A stretch of DNA of 64,000 nt from Rossellomorea pakistanensis (GTDB lineage: Bacteria > Bacillota > Bacilli > Bacillales > Bacillaceae_B), in contig NZ_JAFBDZ010000003.1 in the NCBI RefSeq assembly GCF_016908495.1, positions 496,001 to 560,000 on the forward strand. The letters are read 5' to 3'. Positions within the stretch are counted from its first letter, which is position 1; the number at the start of each line of letters is the position of its first letter. The notes beneath the pieces were generated by a model that saw nothing but the letters and a program-made list of their open reading frames with translations, had not been told where the DNA came from and searched no databases. The position numbers and the translations under genes are program-made. Positions 27,763 to 36,998 of the stretch are shown in pieces.

Positions 27763-28662
27763 ATGGAGAAAAAATTGAATCTTTTTTTACAGTTATTCGT
27801 AGAATATTTACAAATAGAAAAAAACTATTCAAAATATACTATTGAGTACTATCAAGATGATATTCAGGAGTTTTATTTATTTTTAACACAACAAAGTATA
27901 AATAAGTTAGATGACGTCGAGTATTTGGATGCAAGACTTTTTCTCACGTCTTTACATGAAAGAAATTTATCAAGAGCTACGATTGCAAGGAAGATATCAA
28001 GTCTTCGGAGTTTCTATCGATTTTTAAATCGAGATAGGAAAACGAGTGAAAATCCTTTCGCATTAGTGAGTCAGCCTAAATCAGAGAAAAGGCTCCCGAA
28101 GTTCTTCTATGAAGAAGAACTTGAAAGCCTTTTAAATGTATGTGAAGGAGATGAGCCTTTACAAGTTAGAAACCGAGCGATATTTGAACTACTTTATGCT
28201 ACGGGTATCCGAGTAAGCGAATGTGAGAGATTAACCTTAACAGATATTGATTTCTCATTATCGACGATTCTTGTAAAAGGAAAAGGGAATAAAGAAAGGT
28301 ATGTGCCATTTGGAGGCTATGCTCATGATGCTCTAGAGCTATACATAAAACAGTCGCGTAATATACTACTCAAAGATCAAGAGCATAGTACAGTCTTTGT
28401 TAATTTTAGAGGTGCCCCTATAACATCTAGAGGGATTCGCCATATATTAACGGAGCTGATAAATAAAGCTTCATTAAATGGAAAAATCCATCCGCATATG
28501 TTAAGGCATACTTTTGCCACGCATTTATTAAATAACGGAGCTGATTTAAGAACGGTTCAAGAACTATTAGGTCATTCCAATCTTTCTTCAACCCAGGTTT
28601 ATACACATGTTACTAAGGAGCATTTACGGAAAACGTATTTAAATCACCACCCGAGAGCATAA
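27763..28662 (+). CDS. xerC: Tyrosine recombinase XerC (CodV)
   Basis: XerC with XerD resolves chromosome dimers at dif. The 299-residue product has an N-terminal SAM-like core-binding domain (about 10-90) and the catalytic domain with arginine in TGIRVSE, lysine in KGKGNKER, HPHMLRH, LLGHSNLSSTQ and the nucleophile tyrosine in QVYTHV. ATG 27763 follows GAGGTG. It is first in the codV-clpQ-clpY-codY order of Bacillus. Confidence 0.95.
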   Translation: MEKKLNLFLQLFVEYLQIEKNYSKYTIEYYQDDIQEFYLFLTQQSINKLDDVEYLDARLFLTSLHERNLSRATIARKISSLRSFYRFLNRDRKTSENPFALVSQPKSEKRLPKFFYEEELESLLNVCEGDEPLQVRNRAIFELLYATGIRVSECERLTLTDIDFSLSTILVKGKGNKERYVPFGGYAHDALELYIKQSRNILLKDQEHSTVFVNFRGAPITSRGIRHILTELINKASLNGKIHPHMLRHTFATHLLNNGADLRTVQELLGHSNLSSTQVYTHVTKEHLRKTYLNHHPRA

Positions 28663-28683
28663 CTTATTTTGGAGGGTCAGAAA

Positions 28684-29226
28684 ATGGGGAATTTCCATGC
28701 GACAACAATATTTGCTGTGCATCATAAAGGACAATGTGCAATGTCTGGGGATGGGCAGGTTACATTTGGAAATGCGGTAGTCATGAAACATACAGCCAAG
28801 AAAGTTCGGAAGCTCTTTAATGGTAAAGTGGTAGCTGGTTTCGCAGGTTCTGTTGCTGACGCCTTCACCTTATTTGAAATGTTTGAGGGAAGGCTACAGG
28901 AATTTAATGGCAATTTACCTCGTGCAGCTGTTGAACTTGCCAAAGAGTGGAGAAGTGACAAAGTTTTAAGGAAGCTAGAAGCTATGCTCATTGTCATGGA
29001 TCGAGAAAACATTCTTCTCATTTCTGGAACTGGTGAAGTAATCGAACCAGATGATGGAATTTTAGCTATCGGATCCGGTGGCAATTATGCTTTATCAGCA
29101 GGAAGAGCACTTAAGCAGCATGCAGGGGAACATTTATCAGCTAAAGAAATTGCGGAAGCTGCGTTAAATATAGCAGCGGACATTTGTGTGTATACGAACA
29201 GCCAAATAATTGTAGAAGAGCTGTAA
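28684..29226 (+). CDS. hslV: ATP-dependent protease peptidase subunit HslV (ClpQ)
   Basis: HslV is the proteasome-like peptidase of the HslUV (ClpQY) complex. The 180-residue product begins [12 protein letters not shown], then [18 protein letters not shown] and the C-terminal [11 protein letters not shown] segment. ATG 28684 follows GGAGGG; a TTG at 28669 lies in that site. Like B. subtilis ClpQ it has about five residues before the conserved TT that is the N-terminus of E. coli HslV, but residue 2 is Gly and residue 3 Asn, not Ser. Confidence 0.96.
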   Translation: MGNFHATTIFAVHHKGQCAMSGDGQVTFGNAVVMKHTAKKVRKLFNGKVVAGFAGSVADAFTLFEMFEGRLQEFNGNLPRAAVELAKEWRSDKVLRKLEAMLIVMDRENILLISGTGEVIEPDDGILAIGSGGNYALSAGRALKQHAGEHLSAKEIAEAALNIAADICVYTNSQIIVEEL

Positions 29227-29241
29227 AAAGGAGTGTACATC

Positions 29242-30654
29242 TTGAAAAAATCAAAAAATCAATTAACCCCAAGACAAATTGTTGAACGTTTAGATCAATA
29301 TATTGTAGGTCAAAATGAAGCAAAGAAAGCCGTTGCGGTCGCACTACGAAATCGTTATCGCCGTAACTTATTAGCAGATCAGCTTCGAGATGAGGTAATC
29401 CCTAAAAACATCTTAATGATGGGGCCGACTGGTGTGGGGAAAACAGAGATTGCGAGAAGAATGGCAAAACTAGTAGGGGCTCCATTTATAAAGGTAGAAG
29501 CGACAAAGTTTACAGAAGTAGGCTATGTTGGCCGTGATGTTGAGTCAATGGTTAGAGATTTGGCCGAAACCTCTGTAAGGCTTGTCAAGGAAGAAAGAAT
29601 GCAGGAAGTTAAAGAACCAGCTGAAATAAATGCCAATAAACGACTTGTTGAACTATTAGTTCCATCTAAGAAAAAGGGAACCAGCTATAAAAATCCATTT
29701 GAAATGATTTTTGGCGGAAATCAAGCCGAAGGTGAGCAAGAAACCAACGACGTGAAAGAAGAAAACACGCTCCATGACCGTAGAAGGATGATTGCAGATA
29801 AACTTGCAAATGGAGAACTTGAAGACGAAATGGTCACAATAGAGGTAGAAGAGCAATCACCATCCATGTTTGATATGCTCCAAGGTTCTGGAATGGAACA
29901 AATGGGAATGAATATGCAGGACGCCTTAGGAAATCTAATGCCGAAAAAGAAGAAAAAGCGTAAGCTCAAAGTAAAAGAAGCACGTAAAGCATTAACGAAC
30001 GAAGAGGCTTCAAAGCTTATCGATATGGATGAAGTAACATCTGAAGGGGTCCATAGAGCAGAACAGACTGGGATCATTTTTATCGATGAAATTGATAAGA
30101 TTGCAAGTAAGGGTTCTAATCAATCATCAGCAGATGTTTCTAGAGAAGGGGTTCAAAGAGATATCCTTCCTGTTGTGGAAGGGTCTACAGTAGTAACAAA
30201 GCATGGTACGGTTAAAACAGACCATATCCTCTTTATTGCTGCAGGTGCCTTCCATATGGCGAAGCCTTCTGATTTGATACCTGAGCTACAAGGACGGTTT
30301 CCAATCCGTGTTGAATTACAAAAACTTTCTGTTGAAGATTTTGTAAGAATATTAGTTGAGCCGGATAATGCAATTGTTAAACAATATATTGCATTATTGG
30401 AAACAGAAGGTATACAAATTGAATTTTCTGACGAAGCTATTCGTAAGATTGCAGAAATCGCTTTCTCAGTAAACCAGAATACTGATAATATTGGTGCAAG
30501 AAGACTTCATACTATCATGGAAAAACTTCTTGAAGATTTATCATTTGAAGCACCAGACATTAATTTAGAAAGTGTGAACATTACACCAAATTATGTTGAA
30601 GAAAAACTTGGTGCGATTTCAAAAGATAAGGACCTAAGTCAGTTTATTCTCTAA
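29242..30654 (+). CDS. hslU: ATP-dependent protease ATPase subunit HslU (ClpY)
   Basis: HslU is the hexameric unfoldase that feeds HslV. The 470-residue product has the start [17 protein letters not shown], Walker A GPTGVGKT, a long inserted I domain (about 110-240, with charged low-complexity stretches) and Walker [10 protein letters not shown], plus the C-terminal sensor-2 arginine region NIGARRLHT and the end SQFIL that docks into HslV. The start is TTG 29242, eight bases after AAGGAG; a GTG at 29233 overlaps this site. Confidence 0.96.
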   Translation: MKKSKNQLTPRQIVERLDQYIVGQNEAKKAVAVALRNRYRRNLLADQLRDEVIPKNILMMGPTGVGKTEIARRMAKLVGAPFIKVEATKFTEVGYVGRDVESMVRDLAETSVRLVKEERMQEVKEPAEINANKRLVELLVPSKKKGTSYKNPFEMIFGGNQAEGEQETNDVKEENTLHDRRRMIADKLANGELEDEMVTIEVEEQSPSMFDMLQGSGMEQMGMNMQDALGNLMPKKKKKRKLKVKEARKALTNEEASKLIDMDEVTSEGVHRAEQTGIIFIDEIDKIASKGSNQSSADVSREGVQRDILPVVEGSTVVTKHGTVKTDHILFIAAGAFHMAKPSDLIPELQGRFPIRVELQKLSVEDFVRILVEPDNAIVKQYIALLETEGIQIEFSDEAIRKIAEIAFSVNQNTDNIGARRLHTIMEKLLEDLSFEAPDINLESVNITPNYVEEKLGAISKDKDLSQFIL

Positions 30655-30743
30655 GTTTGCACCCATAGAGAATAGGGTAATGAATTTATATTATTTAACA
30701 TTTATATTTTCGATAACATTTAATTGTACTAGGAGGAAGAACT

Positions 30744-31523
30744 ATGAATTTATTAAGTAAAACAAGAACGATTAACGCAATGCTTCAAAAGGCAGCAGGG
30801 AAACCTGTTAATTTTAAAGAGATGGCTGAAACATTAAGTGGTGTGATTGAGTCTAACGTATTCGTTGTTAGCCGTCGTGGGAAACTGTTAGGGTTTGCTA
30901 TTAATCAACAAATCGAAAATGAACGTATGAAACAAATGCTCGAAGATCGTCAATTTCCTGAAGAGTATACTAAGAACTTATTCAATATTCAAGAAACATC
31001 ATCTAACTTAGATGTGAATAGTGAATATACTGCTTTCCCTGTAGAGAATAGAGAGTTATTTGAAAAGGGATTGACAACAATTGTTCCAATTATTGGAGGA
31101 GGAGAGCGTTTAGGAACATTAATTTTAGCTCGTCTACAAGCTAGCTTTGATGATGATGATTTAATTCTGGGGGAATACGGTGCTACCGTAGTAGGTATGG
31201 AAATCCTTCGTGAAAAAGCAGAAGAGATAGAAGAGGAAGCAAGAAGTAAAGCGGTAGTTCAAATGGCCATTAGCTCCCTTTCTTATAGTGAATTAGAAGC
31301 GATTGAACATATATTCGAAGAACTTAATGGAAATGAAGGACTACTTGTGGCATCTAAAATTGCCGACCGAGTCGGAATTACACGTTCAGTAATCGTAAAT
31401 GCTCTGCGTAAACTTGAAAGTGCAGGTGTAATCGAATCTCGGTCATTAGGAATGAAAGGAACTTATATCAAAGTTCTGAACGACAAATTCTTATTTGAGC
31501 TTGAAAAGTTAAAAACAAATTAA
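30744..31523 (+). CDS. codY: GTP-sensing global transcriptional repressor CodY
   Basis: CodY represses nutrient-scavenging, and in many species motility, genes when GTP and branched-chain amino acids are plentiful. The 259-residue product has an N-terminal GAF domain (about 1-155) for isoleucine/valine and a C-terminal winged helix with [27 protein letters not shown] 30744 follows AGGAGGAAG. It ends the codV-clpQ-clpY-codY operon and lies directly upstream of the flagellar leader region. Confidence 0.98.
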   Translation: MNLLSKTRTINAMLQKAAGKPVNFKEMAETLSGVIESNVFVVSRRGKLLGFAINQQIENERMKQMLEDRQFPEEYTKNLFNIQETSSNLDVNSEYTAFPVENRELFEKGLTTIVPIIGGGERLGTLILARLQASFDDDDLILGEYGATVVGMEILREKAEEIEEEARSKAVVQMAISSLSYSELEAIEHIFEELNGNEGLLVASKIADRVGITRSVIVNALRKLESAGVIESRSLGMKGTYIKVLNDKFLFELEKLKTN

Positions 31524-31546
31524 TAAATTATTAATCGAAAATCTCG

Positions 31547-31578
31547 AGGATACCTAAATAAGGGTATCCTTTTTTTTG
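31547..31578 (+). terminator. Intrinsic terminator after codY
   Basis: AGGATACC (31547-31554) pairs with GGTATCCT (31563-31570), followed by eight or nine T. It separates the codY operon from the flagellar regulatory region. Confidence 0.9.
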
Positions 31579-31706
31579 TAGTTAAAGACAACCCAATAAA
31601 CTATAAACAAATTTTTTAGAAATTACTTTAACATTGTTAAACTTTTTTTCAAAAATTTCAGCTTAAGATCTATAAGTTTTAGGTAATTCTGCTTTGAAGT
31701 TTAAAG

Positions 31707-31735
31707 TTGACTGAAAATATAAATTTATATATACA
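31707..31735 (+). promoter_or_regulatory. Candidate sigma-A promoter for the riboswitch leader
   Basis: TTGACT, a 17-base spacer and TATACA. It would give a leader of about 200 bases before the c-di-GMP aptamer. A nearer alternative -10, TAAAAT at 31904-31909, has only a weak TTGTTT -35. Confidence 0.4.
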
Positions 31736-31785
31736 AATTATGACTGTTTTACTTAATTAAATAATATACAATATGGATTTATGCA

Positions 31786-31812
31786 GAAAGACATATAGAT
31801 TTATATCGATAT
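31786..31812 (+). promoter_or_regulatory. Candidate sigma-D promoter of the fla/che operon
   Basis: GAAA, a 15-base spacer and ATCGATAT resemble the TAAA-N15-GCCGATAT consensus of sigma-D, with mismatches in both boxes. B. subtilis has a sigma-D promoter in the corresponding place. Evidence is weak. Confidence 0.3.
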
Positions 31813-31937
31813 ATCGTAATGAAAATAGTCAAAAAGGTATAAAATGATATAAAAGTCCTAGGAAATATTTAAATAATTATATTGTTTTTTACTCTAATGG
31901 TAGTAAAATGTAATTATGACGAAATTCGACAATATTC

Positions 31938-32033
31938 ATTATGATGAAATGGCAAACTCATTCGAAAGAGGGGGACGCAAAGCCACGGGCCGAAAAGAGA
32001 AATCATTGGTAGCCGGGTTACCAGAAAAGGTGT
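31938..32033 (+). promoter_or_regulatory. Cyclic di-GMP-I (GEMM-I) riboswitch aptamer
   Basis: The segment contains the hallmark blocks of the class in order: GGCAAAC (31951-31957), the GNRA-loop hairpin CTC-ATTCGAAA-GAG, the linker GGGACGCAAAGCC (31972-31984), the CGGGCC receptor-side helix, and GGTAGCCGGGTTACC (32008-32022). An intrinsic terminator follows about 40 bases later. It would tie entry into the flagellar operon to c-di-GMP. Whether ligand turns expression on or off cannot be read by eye. Confidence 0.92.
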
Positions 32034-32062
32034 ACATTGAAATCGACTTTTTCTTTGATTTG

Positions 32063-32090
32063 CCTCCTCTTTTGGGAGGTTTTTTATTTT
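32063..32090 (+). terminator. Expression-platform terminator of the c-di-GMP riboswitch
   Basis: CCTCC (32063-32067) pairs with GGAGG (32075-32079), followed by seven T. An upstream helix AAATC with GATTT (about 32040-32060) could compete with aptamer folding. Confidence 0.75.
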
Positions 32091-32281
32091 ACTAAATGAA
32101 ATATATTTTAATGAAATGACAAAGGGATAAAATTCCATTCGCAGGATGGAGAATTGCTTGATGTAACGTTATGTAATATATGTAAACAGTTTGAATTATT
32201 AAATAAATGAAGGAATGGTAATTCTGTGAAAATTAGTAGAATAGTCATGGTTTTTGTGGTTATTTGAATATTAATGAAGAA
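32091..32281 (+). other. Untranslated region between riboswitch terminator and flgB promoter
   Basis: No gene was recognised. A small hairpin (AATTCCAT with ATGGAGAATT, about 32130-32154) is present. A 13-codon frame, GTG 32226 to TGA 32267, with a weak upstream AAGGA, is probably chance. Confidence 0.4.
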
Positions 32282-32309
32282 TTAACAAATTATTCATAGA
32301 CAGTAAAAT
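32282..32309 (+). promoter_or_regulatory. Candidate promoter directly upstream of flgB
   Basis: TTAACA (32282-32287), a 16-base spacer and TAAAAT (32304-32309) each differ from consensus by one base. It lies downstream of the riboswitch terminator, so transcription from it would escape c-di-GMP control. Confidence 0.6.
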
Positions 32310-32394
32310 TCATAAATATTACAATAATAAGGGCTTATGAAGTATTTTGTCGAATAATTGTAACGATATTGAAATATAAGGTTGAGGTGTCGAA

Positions 32395-32784
32395 ATGAAG
32401 CTATTCTCTAATACATTTAATGTTTTAGAAGCTGGACTAAATTATTCTTCTTTAAAGCAAAATATCACTTCTCAAAATATAGCAAATATAGATACTCCAA
32501 ATTATAAAGCGAAAGAAGTTAGTTTCAATCATTATTTTCAAAATTCATTAAATGATTTTGAAGCGAAACGAACGGATCCGCGTCATTTCTCCTTTACTAG
32601 CGGGAGCAACCATTCGTCGGTCATTCAGAAGAAGAATTTTCAATATAACCACAATGGAAATGGAGTGGACCTTGATAGAGAAATGACAGAGCTTGCAAAG
32701 AATCAAATCTATTTTAATGCTTTAAGTGATCGAATGAGTGGTAAATTCAATTCCCTTCAATCTGTCATTAGAGGAGGAAAATAA
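32395..32784 (+). CDS. flgB: Flagellar basal-body rod protein FlgB
   Basis: FlgB is a proximal rod subunit. The 129-residue product has the rod-protein N-terminal motif SQNIANIDTPNYKAKEV and the C-terminal amphipathic helix region LDREMTELAKNQIYFNALSDRM. ATG 32395 follows a GAGGTG ribosome binding site. It is the first gene of the fla/che operon, preceded by the long regulatory region with the c-di-GMP riboswitch. Confidence 0.96.
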   Translation: MKLFSNTFNVLEAGLNYSSLKQNITSQNIANIDTPNYKAKEVSFNHYFQNSLNDFEAKRTDPRHFSFTSGSNHSSVIQKKNFQYNHNGNGVDLDREMTELAKNQIYFNALSDRMSGKFNSLQSVIRGGK

Positions 32785-32786
32785 TA

Positions 32787-33248
32787 TTGTCAATTTTCCA
32801 TAGTATGAACACAACGTCTTCGGCTTTAACTTCACAACGATTAAGGATGGATGTTATATCATCGAATATGGCAAATGTAGATACAACCAGAGGGAAATTT
32901 ATAAATGGTGAGTGGGAGCCATATAGACGAAAAACAGTTACATTACAAGCGAAAGATAACGCATTCTCTGGATTTCTCAACCAAGCAAGGGCTTCTTTGG
33001 ATTCTAACAGTTACGGGAATGGTGTGAAAGTAACTAGAATAAATGAAGATAACGAGACACCTTTTAAAACAGTTTATGATCCAAAACACCCAGATGCGAA
33101 TGAAGATGGTTATGTACAGCTACCAAACGTCGATCCATTAAGGGAGATGGTGGATTTGATCTCTGCGACGAGATCATATGAAGCAAATGTAACTGTCCTA
33201 AATGCAACTAAAGGAATGTTGATGAAATCATTGGAAATCGGTAAATAA
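32787..33248 (+). CDS. flgC: Flagellar basal-body rod protein FlgC
   Basis: FlgC is a rod subunit that polymerises with FlgB. The 153-residue product carries SSNMANVDTTRGK near the N-terminus and the C-terminal motif VDPLREMVDLISATRSYEANV. Translation starts at TTG 32787, eight bases after GAGGAGG, giving MSIFHSMNTTSSALT as in Bacillus FlgC; ATG 32805 would cut the conserved start. Confidence 0.96.
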   Translation: MSIFHSMNTTSSALTSQRLRMDVISSNMANVDTTRGKFINGEWEPYRRKTVTLQAKDNAFSGFLNQARASLDSNSYGNGVKVTRINEDNETPFKTVYDPKHPDANEDGYVQLPNVDPLREMVDLISATRSYEANVTVLNATKGMLMKSLEIGK

Positions 33249-33260
33249 GGAGAGTACTAG

Positions 33261-33566
33261 ATGGCAATCCATAATATTCATTCGATTGAGGCTAGTCAAT
33301 TTAGTCCGTCGATTAAAAAAAATTTAGTAAAACCTTCAGAGGCTCAAATCTCGTTCTCGAACTTTTTAAAGAAATCGATTGAAGAAGTTAATAACGCTCA
33401 GATTCAATCCGATGTAATGACAAAAAAACTTGTTAATGGAGAAGATATTGATTTACATCAAGTAATGATTACTTCACAAAAAGCAGGTATAACTCTTCAA
33501 GCAACAATGGAAGTTCGAAATAAAGTAGTCGAAGCATATCAAGAAGTCATGAGAATGCAAGTCTAA
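33261..33566 (+). CDS. fliE: Flagellar hook-basal body complex protein FliE
   Basis: FliE joins the MS-ring to the rod. The 101-residue product has the family features SFSNFLKKSIEEVNNAQ, GEDIDLHQVMITSQKAGITLQATMEVRNKVVEAYQEVMRMQV split over its C-terminal half. ATG 33261 follows AAGGAGAG, 12 bases after flgC. Size and position are standard. Confidence 0.95.
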   Translation: MAIHNIHSIEASQFSPSIKKNLVKPSEAQISFSNFLKKSIEEVNNAQIQSDVMTKKLVNGEDIDLHQVMITSQKAGITLQATMEVRNKVVEAYQEVMRMQV

Positions 33567-33614
33567 TATAATTTTATGACCCGATAGACTAGACAGAAAT
33601 ACCGGGGGATTGTG

Positions 33615-35204
33615 ATGAATGAAAAAGTGAAAATGTACCGTGAGAAAATTAGAACCTTTTGGACTTCTCGAACAGGGAAACAAAAAGGGTTTATGGGAAT
33701 TTCTATCTTAGTGGCCATTCTGGCTATCGTCTTAATTAGTTATTTCACAACGAGAACGACACTCGTTCCACTATACAGTAACCTCAAACCATCTGAGACA
33801 GGATCTATTAAAGAAAATCTTGATGGTAGAGGGATTCCTTCTGAAATAACAGATGGAGGTTCAACAATTAAAGTCCCTGTAGAACAAGTAGACACTCTCA
33901 AGGTTGAGTTAGCAGCTGAAGGCATCCCTAACTCTGGTAATATTGATTATTCCTTCTTTAGTCAAAACGCCGGGTTTGGTATGACAGATAATGAATTTAA
34001 AGTATTAAAATTAGATGCCATGCAAACCGAGCTTTCAAATCTGATACAGGAAATCGAAGGAGTTAAGGACGCAAAGGTGATGATTAACCTCCCTGAAAAA
34101 GGAATATTTGTTAATGATCAAGCACAAGATGCATCCGCATCGATAGTATTAAACACTGAGCCAGGTCATCAGTTTGATCAGAAACAAATTACTTCTTTAT
34201 ATCATTTGGTTTCGAAGAGTGTCCCTAATCTTCCTACTGAAAATATCGTCATAATGAATCAATTTTTTGAGTATTACGACTTAGAAAAAAATAATCATTC
34301 ATTTGGAACAGGGAATGTCGTTCAGCAAATGGATATAAAAAATCAAATAGAACGAGATATTAGAAGACAAGTTCAGAATATGCTTGGAACATTGATTGGA
34401 TTTAATAAAGTCGTTGTCTCTGTTACAACTGACATCGATTTTACCAAGGAGAATAGGGAAGAAAATTTAGTGACTCCTGTTGACGAAGAGAATATGGAAG
34501 GAATCGCTGTAAGCGCACAGAGAATAACAGAGACATTTACAGGAAATGGAGGGGCGGCAAGCGGTCAACCATTAGCAGAGGAACAAAATGATGCTGGTTC
34601 CTACCTGGAAGGAACGGAAGGAAACGGTGACTATGAAAGAATAGAAGAAAAGATTAATAATGAAGTAAATAGAGTCAGAAAAGAAATAGTTGAAAGTCCG
34701 TATAAAATTCGGGATCTAGGAATTCAAGTGATGGTAGAACCACCAGATCCTAAAGATCCTGGCTCATTGCCACAAAACCGAATAGATGATATTCAGCAAA
34801 TTCTTAGTACGATTGTGAGAACATCCATTAATAAAGATGTTGGAACTGAATTAACAGAAGAAGCAATTGAAGATAAAATTGTTGTCTCTGTTCAACCTTT
34901 TGCAGAGAAATTCGAGGCTGATAGTAAAGAACAGCCGTTTTTACCGTGGTGGGCATATGCGATTGGTGGATTATTACTTGCTGTCATTGCATTATTAATC
35001 TTTATTATGATTCGTTCTCGAAAGAAAGAGGATTTAGAAGAAGAAATATTTGTCGAGGGACCGAAGGAACCGATCAATATTCCGGATGTGAACACTGAAA
35101 ATGAAACAGAGGGTTCTATGAAACGCAAACAGCTCGAAAAGATGGCAAGAGAAAAACCAGAAGAATTCGCTAAATTACTTCGTACATGGTTATCTGAGGA
35201 TTAG
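33615..35204 (+). CDS. fliF: Flagellar MS-ring protein FliF
   Basis: FliF forms the membrane-embedded MS-ring on which the export gate and C-ring assemble. The 529-residue product has two transmembrane helices (about residues 28-46, and near 455-480 at WWAYAIGGLLLAVIALL) enclosing extracytoplasmic ring-building modules, and a C-terminal acidic tail with REKPEEFAKLLRTWLSED that binds FliG. The start is ATG 33615 after GGGGGA; a GTG at 33612 is too close. Confidence 0.96.
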   Translation: MNEKVKMYREKIRTFWTSRTGKQKGFMGISILVAILAIVLISYFTTRTTLVPLYSNLKPSETGSIKENLDGRGIPSEITDGGSTIKVPVEQVDTLKVELAAEGIPNSGNIDYSFFSQNAGFGMTDNEFKVLKLDAMQTELSNLIQEIEGVKDAKVMINLPEKGIFVNDQAQDASASIVLNTEPGHQFDQKQITSLYHLVSKSVPNLPTENIVIMNQFFEYYDLEKNNHSFGTGNVVQQMDIKNQIERDIRRQVQNMLGTLIGFNKVVVSVTTDIDFTKENREENLVTPVDEENMEGIAVSAQRITETFTGNGGAASGQPLAEEQNDAGSYLEGTEGNGDYERIEEKINNEVNRVRKEIVESPYKIRDLGIQVMVEPPDPKDPGSLPQNRIDDIQQILSTIVRTSINKDVGTELTEEAIEDKIVVSVQPFAEKFEADSKEQPFLPWWAYAIGGLLLAVIALLIFIMIRSRKKEDLEEEIFVEGPKEPINIPDVNTENETEGSMKRKQLEKMAREKPEEFAKLLRTWLSED

Positions 35205-35215
35205 GAGGAAGAACA

Positions 35216-36229
35216 ATGGCCAAGAGAGAGAAAGCATTATCAGGAAAACAAAAAGCTGCCATACTCCTTATATCTTTAGGACCTGATGTTGCATCATCGG
35301 TGTATAAACACCTAACTGAAGAAGAGATTGAACGATTGACGTTAGAGATTTCTGGTGTAAAAAAAGTAGATTCAGAAGCAAAGGAAGATATTTTAGAAGA
35401 ATTCCACCATATTGCTTTAGCACAGGATTATATTTCTCAGGGAGGAATTGGCTACGCAAAAACTGTGTTGGAAAAGGCTTTAGGTAATGAACAGGCAACG
35501 GCAATCATAAACCGGTTAACATCATCCCTACAAGTAAAACCTTTTGATTTTGCGAGGAAAGCCGAACCTGCTCAAATTTTAAACTTTATTCAAAATGAGC
35601 ATCCGCAAACAATCGCATTGATTTTATCTTATCTTGACCCCCAGCAGGCAGGACAGATCCTATCAGAACTACCTCAAGAAGTACAAGCGGATATTGCAAG
35701 GAGAATTGCCGTAATGGATAGTACATCACCTGAGATCATTAGTGAGGTAGAGGCAATTCTAGAGAGGAAATTATCAGCGACTGTTACCCAGGATTATACT
35801 CAAACGGGTGGAGTTGAAGCTGTTGTCGAGGTATTAAATGGTGTAGACAGATCAACAGAAAAAACAATTTTAGACGCACTAGAGATTCAAGATCCAGAGT
35901 TAGCTGAGGAAATTAAGAAGCGGATGTTTGTCTTTGAAGATATCGTTACACTTGATAATCGTTCAATCCAACGAGTTATCCGTGATGTGGATAATGAGGA
36001 TCTACTTCTATCCTTGAAAGTTTCAAGTGATGAGGTAAAGGAAATAGTATTCCGTAATATGTCAACAAGAATGGTCGAAACGTTTAAAGAAGAAATGGAA
36101 TTTATGGGACCCGTTCGTTTGCGCGATGTTGAAGAGGCACAGTCACGTATTGTAGCCATCATCAGAAGATTAGAAGAAGCTGGTGAAATTATCATAGCCC
36201 GTGGTGGAGGGGATGATATTATTGTCTAG
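35216..36229 (+). CDS. fliG: Flagellar motor switch protein FliG
   Basis: FliG couples stator ion flow to rotation and joins MS-ring and C-ring. The 337-residue product has the N-terminal FliF-binding domain (KQKAAILLISLGPDVAS), a middle ARM-type domain with EHPQTIALILSYL, and the C-terminal torque helix with charged residues (RNMSTRMVETFKEEMEFMGPVR). ATG 35216 follows TAGGAGGAAG. Its end contains the fliH ribosome binding site. Confidence 0.97.
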   Translation: MAKREKALSGKQKAAILLISLGPDVASSVYKHLTEEEIERLTLEISGVKKVDSEAKEDILEEFHHIALAQDYISQGGIGYAKTVLEKALGNEQATAIINRLTSSLQVKPFDFARKAEPAQILNFIQNEHPQTIALILSYLDPQQAGQILSELPQEVQADIARRIAVMDSTSPEIISEVEAILERKLSATVTQDYTQTGGVEAVVEVLNGVDRSTEKTILDALEIQDPELAEEIKKRMFVFEDIVTLDNRSIQRVIRDVDNEDLLLSLKVSSDEVKEIVFRNMSTRMVETFKEEMEFMGPVRLRDVEEAQSRIVAIIRRLEEAGEIIIARGGGDDIIV

Positions 36230-36998
36230 AATTATCAAAGCGGACAGTGAAGCGTATCCTACCAAGGGTACCAGGAGAATTTCACTTAGAAGTATTGCTT
36301 TAAATGATAACGAATTTTGTGAAGATTCATCTTCAGCAATGGAGAATATTGAACAATTGAAATCTGAACTCATTCTTCAAGCAAGGAAAGAGGCTGATAT
36401 GCTTATTAAAGAAGCTACAGCTTTGAAAGAAAGTATGATGAATGAAATAGTTTGTGAACGGCAGCAAATGGAAAAGGAAAATGAAAGATTAGCTCATCTA
36501 GCAAAAGAAGACGGCTATTTTCAAGGCTTTCGTGAAGGGCAACAAAAAGGCTATCAAGAAATGAAGGAAATGCTCTCACAAGCGAAAGAAATTGTTGATT
36601 CTACTCAAACAGAATTCCACCAACATCTTGAGAAATCAGAGAAAACCATTGTAGAGATTGGTATTAAGGTGGCAGAGAAGATTATCGGCGGTATTTTGGA
36701 TGAACAACCTGAAGTGTTTCTAAATATTGTCAAGAGAGGCTTGAAAGAAGTAAGAGAGTTACCGCATGTTCAAATTCATATACACCCTACCAAATATTCT
36801 TTACTTGATTCACATAGAGAAGAACTGGAAGCAGTATTCCCAAGTACTATTCAAATGTATCTTTATCCAAATGAAGAATTACAGGAAATGGACTGTTTTA
36901 TTGAATCAAATAATGGGAGGGTTATGGTAAGTATTAATGATCAATTGACGGAAATAAAGAATAAATTAATCGAACTCCTTGAAGGTGAAGACTCATGA
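36222..36998 (+). CDS. fliH: Flagellar assembly protein FliH
   Basis: FliH is the regulator and stator of the FliI export ATPase. The 258-residue product is a long coiled coil (about 45-130, with the GxxxG-like FQGFREGQQKGYQEM stretch) followed by the FliH C-terminal domain. The most likely start is TTG 36222, nine bases after GGAGGGG, giving MSRIIKADS and an eight-base overlap with fliG; upstream in-frame ATG 36213 and GTG 36201 abut or precede the ribosome binding site. Confidence 0.9.
   Translation: MSRIIKADSEAYPTKGTRRISLRSIALNDNEFCEDSSSAMENIEQLKSELILQARKEADMLIKEATALKESMMNEIVCERQQMEKENERLAHLAKEDGYFQGFREGQQKGYQEMKEMLSQAKEIVDSTQTEFHQHLEKSEKTIVEIGIKVAEKIIGGILDEQPEVFLNIVKRGLKEVRELPHVQIHIHPTKYSLLDSHREELEAVFPSTIQMYLYPNEELQEMDCFIESNNGRVMVSINDQLTEIKNKLIELLEGEDS

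Larger units (their letters stand above)
31579..31900 (+). other. AT-rich upstream regulatory region of the flagellar operon
   Basis: No gene was found. The region holds a perfect palindrome TTTAACATTGTTAAA (31627-31641). A sigma-A-like promoter candidate is TTGACT 31707-31712, 17 bases, TATACA 31730-31735. A weaker sigma-D-like candidate is GAAA 31786-31789, 15 bases, ATCGATAT 31805-31812. All of these would read toward the riboswitch. Confidence 0.45.

Noticed and set aside
32226..32267. Thirteen-codon hydrophobic frame in the flgB leader
   Set aside because: The upstream AAGGA is weak and 11 bases away, and such short frames are frequent by chance in AT-rich DNA.
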